A DNA stretch of 42,315 nt from Phycisphaeraceae bacterium (lineage in GTDB: Bacteria; Planctomycetota; Phycisphaerae; Phycisphaerales; UBA1924). The notes below the pieces were generated by a model. It was given only the letters and a program-made list of their open reading frames with translations. It was not told where the DNA came from and searched no databases. The stretch is from NCBI GenBank assembly GCA_009827215.1, contig WUAJ01000002.1:1-42315 (forward strand). Direction: 5' to 3'. Each line of letters opens with the position of its first letter. Positions within the stretch are counted from its first letter, which is position 1. This document shows positions 9,839 to 17,724 of this stretch, piece after piece. The position numbers and the translations under genes are program-made.

Positions 9839-10882
9839 ATGTTACGAGATGTAGTTGGACCCGCTGTGGGTGTCTTTATTGGACTCGCTTCTGGCGCGGT
9901 GTCGGCGCAGGATGTGTTGCTGATCCCTGATTCGTCGGCGGACTCGGTGTGGGTGTTTGATGCGTTTGATGGTTCGCTCATCGATAACGCGTTCATCACC
10001 GATCCCGGAAGCGACAACGGCGTGGATGTATTTGATCGTCCATTGGAGGTGTTGATTGCATCGGACGGGACGCTGCTGATCACGGATCAGTTTGCCAATG
10101 TCGTGTCTCGCTTTGCCATCGATGGGACCTTCATCGAGATCATGTCGCTCGGCGGGGTGGAAGACACAAACATCATGAACAACATCCGCGGCGGTCATGT
10201 GCTCACCAGTGGTCCCGACGCGGGGGATGTGCTCGTGACGAACTCCGGCGCGTTCAATGATCTGGTGGTTTCACAGAAGAATGTGAAGCGACTGGATCCG
10301 AGTGATGGTTCTGAGCTGACTGACTTCGCGTTCAATCGCTACGGCGGGATCCGCGGGCCGTTTGATGCGTTGGAGTACAACGGCGAGGTCCTTGTCGCGG
10401 ATGAGGGACAGGACAAGATCGTGCGTTACACGCTCGAGGGAAAGTTCAACGAGCGGTTTACGAGTGCACTCGCTGTGCCTCAGCTTGATTTCCCTCAGCA
10501 GATGGCGATCGCGAGTAACGGAAATCTGCTTGTATGTGCGTTCAGCAGCGGATTCATTCTGGAGTTTGATTCCAGCGGATCGCTCGTGGGTCAGTACGAT
10601 CCCGGCACGCTTGAGTTGTATCGCGGGATTGTGGAGCTCGGGAATGGGAACCTGCTTGTCACCACAACAAGCGGTGTGTTTGAGGTCACTCGGACGGGAT
10701 TGGTCGTCGAGACTGAAGCGGCGGGCGATGGATTCCGCTACATCACGAAAGTCGGATCCGTGATTCTCCCTCGGCGTGCGCCAGAGGAGTCAACAGACGA
10801 TGTCGTCGCGAAACCCGATCTGCGGGATCGGGATGAGATCATGCGTGATGAGCGCGGACTTTCGAAGGGAGGCTCGCGATGA
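9839..10882 (+). CDS. Secreted NHL/beta-propeller-like protein without dockerin tail
   Basis: Signal-like N-terminus ...GLASGAVSAQ; repeated DxxGxxV/L beta-propeller-type segments (GTLLITDQFANVVSRFAIDGTFIE, GEVLVADEGQDKIVRYTLEGKF); ATGA overlap with next gene. Confidence 0.65.
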   Translation: MLRDVVGPAVGVFIGLASGAVSAQDVLLIPDSSADSVWVFDAFDGSLIDNAFITDPGSDNGVDVFDRPLEVLIASDGTLLITDQFANVVSRFAIDGTFIEIMSLGGVEDTNIMNNIRGGHVLTSGPDAGDVLVTNSGAFNDLVVSQKNVKRLDPSDGSELTDFAFNRYGGIRGPFDALEYNGEVLVADEGQDKIVRYTLEGKFNERFTSALAVPQLDFPQQMAIASNGNLLVCAFSSGFILEFDSSGSLVGQYDPGTLELYRGIVELGNGNLLVTTTSGVFEVTRTGLVVETEAAGDGFRYITKVGSVILPRRAPEESTDDVVAKPDLRDRDEIMRDERGLSKGGSR

Positions 10883-11904
10883 AGCTTGCAGAGATTGGTT
10901 TGATCGGATTGTCTGCTGGATTGGTTTCGGGATCGGCTCACGCTGGGACGGCGACGCACGCGTACATCATCGAGGGTTCCGGATTCTTCGGTGCGCCGGG
11001 GATTGAGCTAGCGCAGGTGGGTCGCGTGAATCTGTCAGATCCCAGCGATGTGGTGCGGACTCCGATGGCTGGGGATCTGCTCCGCTTTGGCGGAGGGGAC
11101 ATGAACGCTTCGGGTGAGGTCATCGGGTTTGAGAATACGACCAACGCACTGCGCACTGTCGATGTCATGAGCGGCGGGAACACGCTGATCGACTCGATCG
11201 GGTTTATGGACTCTGGAGTCGCCGGGATGACACTGACCAACGATGGATCGACAGCCATCGTGGTTGGGACTGTGGGCGCGTTCTCGCGCTTCGTGCTCGC
11301 GGACGCGGCGACTGGTGCCGTGCAGAGCGTGCACAACATTCTCAACTTCGATGCGATCGGTTCGATCGCTGTGGTTCCTGAGGGGCACCCTTCGTTGATG
11401 CCTGGTGATTTGTACGGCTTGGCGCTGACCTCCGGCGGGAGCGTGCGCTTGGTGCAGATTGATCTGAGCGCCAACACAATCACCACGGTGCATACCTTGT
11501 TCGGTGTTGGGTTCAGCGCCCAGTTTGAGACGGGCTTGGACTTTGCGAGTGACGGCACGCTCTATGGGATGATCCAGGGATTTGACGAGATCGCGCCGGA
11601 TCAGTTCGTGGAGATCTCCAGTCACTTGTACACGATCGATACCACGACCGGAGCGCTCAACCTCCTCGGCGTGGTCGAAGCGGATGGCACATGGGACGCG
11701 GTCACGCTCGTGATTGACGAAGCGCCGGATACTTCGTGTCCCGCGGATCTCACTGGTGAGGGCGACCTGAACTTCCTCGATGTCTCCGCGTTCCTCGCGG
11801 CGTACGGGAACATGGATCCCATCGCGGACTTTGAAGCGGATGGGAGCTTCAACTTCCTTGATGTGAGTGCATACCTCTCGGCGTACAGCGCTGGGTGTCC
11901 TTGA
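10879..11904 (+). CDS. Secreted propeller-like protein with C-terminal dockerin-like domain
   Basis: RBS GGAGG; signal peptide; tail CPADLTGEGDLNFLDVSAFLAAYGNMDPIADFEADGSFNFLDVSAYLSAYSAGCP. Confidence 0.8.
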   Translation: MKLAEIGLIGLSAGLVSGSAHAGTATHAYIIEGSGFFGAPGIELAQVGRVNLSDPSDVVRTPMAGDLLRFGGGDMNASGEVIGFENTTNALRTVDVMSGGNTLIDSIGFMDSGVAGMTLTNDGSTAIVVGTVGAFSRFVLADAATGAVQSVHNILNFDAIGSIAVVPEGHPSLMPGDLYGLALTSGGSVRLVQIDLSANTITTVHTLFGVGFSAQFETGLDFASDGTLYGMIQGFDEIAPDQFVEISSHLYTIDTTTGALNLLGVVEADGTWDAVTLVIDEAPDTSCPADLTGEGDLNFLDVSAFLAAYGNMDPIADFEADGSFNFLDVSAYLSAYSAGCP

Positions 11905-11927
11905 TTGGGAATACATCAGTTTTTGAG

Positions 11928-11955
11928 CCTCGCATCAATGATGCGGGGTTTTTTT
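11928..11955 (+). terminator. Rho-independent terminator
   Basis: CCTCGCATC-AAT-GATGCGGGG + T7. Confidence 0.8.
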
Positions 11956-12034
11956 CATGCCTCTGATACCGTGGACACGGCACATGCAACGCGGTTGGGT
12001 TCGATGCACCTGATTGGATAGAAAGGACATCACT

Positions 12035-13603
12035 ATGAACAGTCGGCAACGGATCATTGAGGGTTTAAATCAAGGGATTGGTGCGGCTTTGTGCGTTGTT
12101 GTGTGTTTGAGCTGTTTCGTGAACGGAGCGAGCGCGGATTGGCCGAGCGGGGTAGGGACTTCGGTTGAGGCGGGGCCGATCAATAACTTTATTGGCGGCG
12201 AGCACGCGATGGTTTCGGGTCATGACGGTTCTGTGTGGGTTTCATGGCAGGACAGTTTCTGTGTCGGACAACTGCGCGTGCAGCGTGTTGGGTTTGGGGG
12301 TGATCTGCTGGTCCCGATGGGGATCGCGGCGCAGGATGATCCGACTTGTGGTTTCTTTCTGCCTCCGAGCATGACTGTTGTTGGGGATGAGCTTGTGGTG
12401 AGTAGGGCGCTGGCGTCGGTTCCTGATTCTCCTGTGCTGCGATTCGATGAGATCGGCGCGGCTGTTTGGGGTGATGGGTACGCGGGTGAAGAGGGCGTGG
12501 TCCAAGGATTGGGTCAGCTGGTCACGCTGTCCAATGGCGATGTGCTTGTGGTCACAAGCAGCGGCGGATCGATCCTGGCGCAGCGCGTTGGCGCTGATGG
12601 GAAGTCGGTCTGGGATGAGCAGGCGGTGGTGGTCGATGGGATCACCTCGAACCATCGCGTGTTCTCCGTCGTCGCGGATCAGAGCGGTGGCGCGATCGTG
12701 TTCTGGGATATCCATCTCGCGTACACCAAGCTGATCTTTGCGATGCGGATCAACGCGCAGGGTGAGCGGGTCTGGGACGAGACGCTGCGGATCGTTGAAG
12801 CGCCTCCGGGCGTAGCAAGCTCGCGGCACAGCGATCCGGTCGCGGTCAGTGACGGCGCGGACGGCGCGGTGGTGGTCTTTGCGAAGGGGTTCGAGACCGG
12901 GACGACTCCCGCCCCGCTGCTGATGCAGCGGGTGAACAGCGACGGGACGCTGGCGTTTGATATTGGGGGCGTTCGTGTTTCGGACAGTCTGGATCGTCAG
13001 TTCTTCCCAGAGATTGTGGTTGATCCAGCGACGCGGGATGTGTTTGTGGTGTGGTACGAGGGTCTGATCAATGCGAGCGTTCGCGCTCAGCGGATGGATC
13101 TGCTCGGACAACAACTGTGGGGGAGCGAGGGGGTCGAGGTTCGGGCGCTCTCGCAGGACCTTGCGCGATTTGATGCGGATGTTGTTGATGACGAGCTTTG
13201 GGTCGTGAGCGCGGACCTCGATGAGATCGCGGTGCACGCGTTTGGTGCTGATGGAACCGCGAAGAGCGGCTCGGGATGGAATGTCACGGAAGAAGGTTCG
13301 CAGGGACGCGTCCAGTGCGTCGCGAGTGGCGACGGGGCCGTGGTCGGATGGATCGGCACCAACGAGAACGGCATCGGATCGGTCTTTGTGCAGCGCGTGA
13401 ATGATGGTGGACGCGTCGGGCATCCGGCGTGCAGTGAGGCGGATCTTGTTGAGCCGTTTGGTTCGTTGAACTTCCTGGATGTGAGTGCGTTCTTGAGTGC
13501 GTTTGCGGCTCAGGATTTGTCTGTTGACTTTGAATCCGATGGATCGCTGAACTTCTTGGATGTCTCCGCGTTCTTGTCGATCTTCGGCGCGGGATGTCCG
13601 TGA
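12035..13603 (+). CDS. Secreted propeller-like protein with partially degenerate dockerin-like tail
   Basis: RBS AAAGGA before ATG 12035; repeated blocks with VWDE/FVVWYEG-like strands; tail CSEADLVEPFGSLNFLDVSAFLSAFAAQDLSVDFESDGSLNFLDVSAFLSIFGAGCP. Confidence 0.78.
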   Translation: MNSRQRIIEGLNQGIGAALCVVVCLSCFVNGASADWPSGVGTSVEAGPINNFIGGEHAMVSGHDGSVWVSWQDSFCVGQLRVQRVGFGGDLLVPMGIAAQDDPTCGFFLPPSMTVVGDELVVSRALASVPDSPVLRFDEIGAAVWGDGYAGEEGVVQGLGQLVTLSNGDVLVVTSSGGSILAQRVGADGKSVWDEQAVVVDGITSNHRVFSVVADQSGGAIVFWDIHLAYTKLIFAMRINAQGERVWDETLRIVEAPPGVASSRHSDPVAVSDGADGAVVVFAKGFETGTTPAPLLMQRVNSDGTLAFDIGGVRVSDSLDRQFFPEIVVDPATRDVFVVWYEGLINASVRAQRMDLLGQQLWGSEGVEVRALSQDLARFDADVVDDELWVVSADLDEIAVHAFGADGTAKSGSGWNVTEEGSQGRVQCVASGDGAVVGWIGTNENGIGSVFVQRVNDGGRVGHPACSEADLVEPFGSLNFLDVSAFLSAFAAQDLSVDFESDGSLNFLDVSAFLSIFGAGCP

Positions 13604-13631
13604 GCATCTGCTGAGTAATTAAATCAAAGAA

Positions 13632-13662
13632 AAAGAGCCCCGAATGTGCGTCGGGGCTCTTT
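13632..13662. terminator. Bidirectional terminator
   Basis: AAAGAGCCCCGA-ATGTGCG-TCGGGGCTCTTT, 12-bp perfect stem between convergent genes. Confidence 0.85.
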
Positions 13663-13686
13663 GTGGTTTTTAATGTTGAGTGTCGT

Positions 13687-15657
13687 TTAGACAGGGACTC
13701 CGAGGAGCGCCATGACTTTGTTGACGATGTCCTGAGCGGTCAGGCCGCACATCTGGAGCATTTCGTCTGGGGTGCGGGCGCTCTTGGGGATGCGCTCGAC
13801 ATACATCTGCGCGAGCTCGAAGCCGTCTCCGGATTCCATGAGTGCGTCAGCGATTGCGGAACCGAGTCCTCCGCCGTAGTTGTCTTCGAGGGAGACGACG
13901 AATCCGCCGTTGGCGGCGACGATGTCCAGGAGCTTGTCGGTGTCGAACGGGATCGAGTACATATCGAGGAGGGTCGCGGAGACGCCTGCTTTATCGAGCA
14001 GTTCGACGGCTTTGTTTCCTTCGTGGACCATGATCCCTGAAGCGGCGAGGACAATGTCGCGTCCTTGCGCGAGGGTTTCGAATCCTCCCAGGTTGAACAC
14101 GTGGTCGTCGGAGTAGAGCAGCTCGGTGTCGGCGCGAAGGGTTCGCATGTAGCACATGCCTTCGTATTCCGCCATGGTCGCGGTGAGCGAGTACGCGGCG
14201 TACGCGTCGGCGGGCTGAAGAATGTAGCATCCTGGATTGCCGCGGTGATCGGTCGTCAGTGAGAGCGAGCGGAACCACGCGACATCGGGGAGTGACATCT
14301 GTGATGGTCCATCAGCGGCGAGGGTGATCCCGGAGTGTGAACCAACGATCTTGAGGTTCGCGCCGGAGTTCATTCCCATCTCGATCTGGTCGTAGGCACG
14401 CGTGAGGAATTTCGCGAAGCTGGAGCAGAACGGGACTTTCCCGGCGGCGCTCATGCCCGCACCGACGGAGATCATGTTCTGTTCTGCGATCTTGCATTCG
14501 ATGAAGCGGTCCGCGTTGTCTTTGTTCTTCGCGAAAGTCTCGGAGAAGGTTGAGTTGGAGACATCCGCATCGAGGACGACGACATCGGGGTTGGTCGCAC
14601 CCAGGGCGCGGAGTGCGACGCCGTATGCTTTACGGGTCGCGAACTTCCCTGTGTGGAGGACATTCTCCATGTCGAGCTCGCGCATTGCTTCGGAGAGGGT
14701 GAGCAGGTCGTCGCTTGGGAGCTGACGATCTGGTGCTTGCGCGGGCGGTTCGATCGTGAACTGATCGGTCCCTGCGAGCGAGGAGGTGAGCTCGATGCGT
14801 GCTTCGTTGAGCTCGGCGAGTGCTTTTTCGAGCGCTTCGCCGGTCGCTGGTTTGCCGTGCCATCCGCCGCCTTGGAGTGAGGGGCATCCCCATCCCTTGA
14901 TGGTGGTCGCGATCACAGCGATTGGCTTGGCAGTTGGATCCGCGGAGACGGCTGTGAAGCGGTCGAACGCATCTTTGATTTGGTCTGGTGCGTGTCCATC
15001 GATGCTGATGACCTCGAAGCCGTAAGCAGCGAACTTCGCGGCGAGGACTTCTGGGGATTGTTGTCCTGAGACGCGATCGGCTTGGCCGTACTCGTTGCAG
15101 TTGACGATGGTGCAGACATTGGAGAGTTGGTGATCGATGATGAAGTCCATCGCTTCAGCGATTTGTCCTTCGCGGACTTCGCCGTCACCACAGAGGCAGT
15201 AGACGCGTCGGTCGGTGCCGTCGAGACGCGCGGCTTTCGCGACACCTGCTGCAACAGAGAGACCCTGTCCGAGCGATCCGGTCGCGGCGTCGAAGAAGTC
15301 CACGCCTTCCATTGGGTTCGGGTGACCATCGAGGACAGACTTCCACTCGCGGAGTGTGGAGAGGTCATCGACAGTGAGTTTGCGGCGATTGTCGGCGTCT
15401 CCGACCATGACGCCGAGGGTTGCCATCGCGGCGTAGACAGCTGGGACGGCGTGGCCTTCGGAAAGGACGAGTCGGTCAGAGGTTGGGTAGTTGGGGTAGT
15501 CAGGGGACCAACGCATCGAGGAGAACATGAGGGTCGTGACGATGTGTCCGATGCTCATGGCGCTGGTGGGGTGACCTGTGCCTGAGGCGGCGGTCATTTC
15601 GAGCGAGAGGCGGTCGAGTTCGATGGCTTGTGCGTGGACGGCGGCTTCAAATGACAT
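13687..15657 (-). CDS. tkt: Transketolase
   Basis: ASGTGHPTSAMSIGHIVTTLMF, CGDGEVREGQIAEAMDF (TPP motif), C-terminal GLTAQDIVNKVMALL; RBS GGAGG. Confidence 0.95.
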   Translation of the reverse strand: MSFEAAVHAQAIELDRLSLEMTAASGTGHPTSAMSIGHIVTTLMFSSMRWSPDYPNYPTSDRLVLSEGHAVPAVYAAMATLGVMVGDADNRRKLTVDDLSTLREWKSVLDGHPNPMEGVDFFDAATGSLGQGLSVAAGVAKAARLDGTDRRVYCLCGDGEVREGQIAEAMDFIIDHQLSNVCTIVNCNEYGQADRVSGQQSPEVLAAKFAAYGFEVISIDGHAPDQIKDAFDRFTAVSADPTAKPIAVIATTIKGWGCPSLQGGGWHGKPATGEALEKALAELNEARIELTSSLAGTDQFTIEPPAQAPDRQLPSDDLLTLSEAMRELDMENVLHTGKFATRKAYGVALRALGATNPDVVVLDADVSNSTFSETFAKNKDNADRFIECKIAEQNMISVGAGMSAAGKVPFCSSFAKFLTRAYDQIEMGMNSGANLKIVGSHSGITLAADGPSQMSLPDVAWFRSLSLTTDHRGNPGCYILQPADAYAAYSLTATMAEYEGMCYMRTLRADTELLYSDDHVFNLGGFETLAQGRDIVLAASGIMVHEGNKAVELLDKAGVSATLLDMYSIPFDTDKLLDIVAANGGFVVSLEDNYGGGLGSAIADALMESGDGFELAQMYVERIPKSARTPDEMLQMCGLTAQDIVNKVMALLGVPV

Positions 15658-15927
15658 GAGGGGACCTCCAAAAACGACGAAGCCGCCCTTCCTGGACCCC
15701 TGTCACCGGCCTCAACACGAGGAAAATAGGGGTCCGGAGCGCGGCGGTCGCGGGTAAGTTGTTGTACTGAGGGGGAGTCTAGCGCAGGTACAGGGGTCCA
15801 TCATGGGATGGGTGTGCGGTGGCACTGAAATTGTTGGGATTGGGTCGAAATCTTGCGTCGATTCATTCCGAATCTGGACTGAATCTGGGACGGATTGGGT
15901 CAGTGAGATGCCGAGGATCGGAGGGTT

Positions 15928-15966
15928 TGCTAGAATACAGGACACAAATCCCACCCTGAAGGTGGG
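15928..15966 (+). promoter_or_regulatory. dnaN upstream element: extended -10 plus leader hairpin
   Basis: TGC-TAGAAT (extended -10 like) then CCCACC-CTGAA-GGTGGG just 5' of GGAG. Confidence 0.4.
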
Positions 15967-15980
15967 CTTGGAGTCTACTT

Positions 15981-17150
15981 ATGAAAGTTATCTGCGAACG
16001 AGCGGCATTGCTCGAAGCGGTCAATCAGGTTTCCGGGGTGGTGGCATCGAGATCCCCTCGCCCGCAGTTGACCTGTATCAAGCTCACGGCGACCAACGAC
16101 GCGCAAGGCGCGGAGCTGGTTCTTTCTGGCACAGACGCGGAAATCGCGCTCTCTGTGCGGATCGGACGCGTTGAGGTTGAGCAGGAAGGCACGGCTCTCG
16201 TCCCTGCGGACAAGCTGCGCCAGATCGTCTCGGCGGAGGACAATGAACCAACGCTGACGATCGAGTCATCTGGAGAGACCACGCACATCCGCGGCGCGGA
16301 TGCACACTTCCAGCTCCACGGCTTTGACTCCAAGGATTTCCCGCAACTCGCTGACTTCAAAGGGGTTTCGGAAGGATCATCGGCGACAGCGCCGGCGAAA
16401 TCGATCTTCTCGCTCGATGCCGGGACGCTCGACATGCTCATTGCTCGCACGCTCTTCGCGGCGGCTCGCGAGAACTCGCGATACGCGATCAACGGCGTGC
16501 TGCTGGTTCGTGAGGGCAAGAAGCTCGATCTGATCGCGACTGACGGACGCCGGCTCGCGAAGAGTGGCGCTTCGATCGATTCCAAGGGTGAATCGGCGCA
16601 GTGCATCCTCCCTTCCAAAGCGCTCTCGATGATCCAGAAGATGGTCGCAGATGAGAACGAAGCGGTCCACATCGCCGTGACGGACAATCAAGCGGTCATC
16701 GCGTTTGGTGATGATCCGACGGACGCTCGTGCGACACTCTCGACAAATCTTGTCGAGGGGACCTTCCCGCCGTATGAGGATGTGATCCCGAAGGATCAGG
16801 ACATCAAGGTGACCTTCAATCGCGATGTGCTCAACTCAGCGGTCAAGCGTGCAGCGCTGCTGACCAACGAAGAATCACGCGGCGTGCGTCTTGCGTTCAA
16901 CGGCGGTGAGAAATCGCTGGAACTCTCGTCCCGTGCTCCGGAGATGGGTGAAGCGACGATCAATGTGGGTCTGGACGCCTATGAGGGTGATGATATCGAG
17001 ATCGGATTCAATCCGGCGTTTATCACCGATGCGCTCAAGGTGATCCACGACAACGAGGTCATGATCGAGCTCAAGTCTGGGAACAAGCCTGGATTGTTCA
17101 AGGCTGGGAACGACTTCGTGTATGTCGTAATGCCGGTGAATCTGAGTTAA
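15981..17150 (+). CDS. dnaN: DNA polymerase III beta subunit (sliding clamp)
   Basis: MKVICERAALLEAVNQVSGVVASRSPRPQL...; C-terminus YVVMPVNLS; full-length clamp pattern. Confidence 0.96.
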   Translation: MKVICERAALLEAVNQVSGVVASRSPRPQLTCIKLTATNDAQGAELVLSGTDAEIALSVRIGRVEVEQEGTALVPADKLRQIVSAEDNEPTLTIESSGETTHIRGADAHFQLHGFDSKDFPQLADFKGVSEGSSATAPAKSIFSLDAGTLDMLIARTLFAAARENSRYAINGVLLVREGKKLDLIATDGRRLAKSGASIDSKGESAQCILPSKALSMIQKMVADENEAVHIAVTDNQAVIAFGDDPTDARATLSTNLVEGTFPPYEDVIPKDQDIKVTFNRDVLNSAVKRAALLTNEESRGVRLAFNGGEKSLELSSRAPEMGEATINVGLDAYEGDDIEIGFNPAFITDALKVIHDNEVMIELKSGNKPGLFKAGNDFVYVVMPVNLS

Positions 17151-17173
17151 CTCTCGGCTGAAACTGATCTGAA

Positions 17174-17566
17174 CTACGAAGCTGATTTGGAGTATTCAGT
17201 CGATCGCGTGCTCGGACGCTCTTGGAGCGTGCGATGGTGACGCTGCGCTGATTCTGTGCTCTGGTGTGCACTGTGATGCGAGGAATGGAATACGGACTCG
17301 CGCTGAGCGGGTTCTTGCGGGATCGCGTGCGCACGGCGTCGGGCGGCTTTGCGGTCGCTGCGTTCGAGCAGCAGGACAGGGGCCGGGACACAGAGCAAGA
17401 TCAGCACGCATACGAGCGCGATGGTTGGAGCTGTGCGGATCGTCTCAGGATTCATCAGCGCGATGAGGATACCGATTCCTGTGAGAACAGTGAGCGTCCC
17501 CACGCTGAGCAGCGCGCCCCAGAAGAGCTTGTGTTGTGGATGAGAAACAGATTCACGCATCATCAA
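17174..17566 (-). CDS. Small membrane protein
   Basis: Two predicted TM helices (FWGALLSVGTLTVLTGIGILIAL; TIALVCVLILLCVPAPVLLL); divergent from bamA. Confidence 0.5.
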   Translation of the reverse strand: MMMRESVSHPQHKLFWGALLSVGTLTVLTGIGILIALMNPETIRTAPTIALVCVLILLCVPAPVLLLERSDRKAARRRAHAIPQEPAQRESVFHSSHHSAHQSTESAQRHHRTLQERPSTRSTEYSKSAS

Positions 17567-17724
17567 TGGGGTTGCTCATTCTCTGAGGTACGGATGATTG
17601 GTCGCATCCTTGCGGCCGGGCAGAGGATATGGGGCAAACTCGCCTTGGACAGGGCACGGATCCGTTTTCCAAGCAAGTTTCGGGTGGTGCAGAGCGAGTC
17701 AGCGGTGTATCGTCCACATCGACA

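Noticed and set aside
11035-11916. 293-aa minus-strand ORF opposite the 10879-11904 gene
   Set aside because: Antisense shadow of a well-supported exported protein.
12242-13423. 393-aa minus-strand ORF opposite the 12035-13603 gene
   Set aside because: The sense strand has signal peptide, RBS and a conserved tail; the antisense is Arg/His-rich with no motif.
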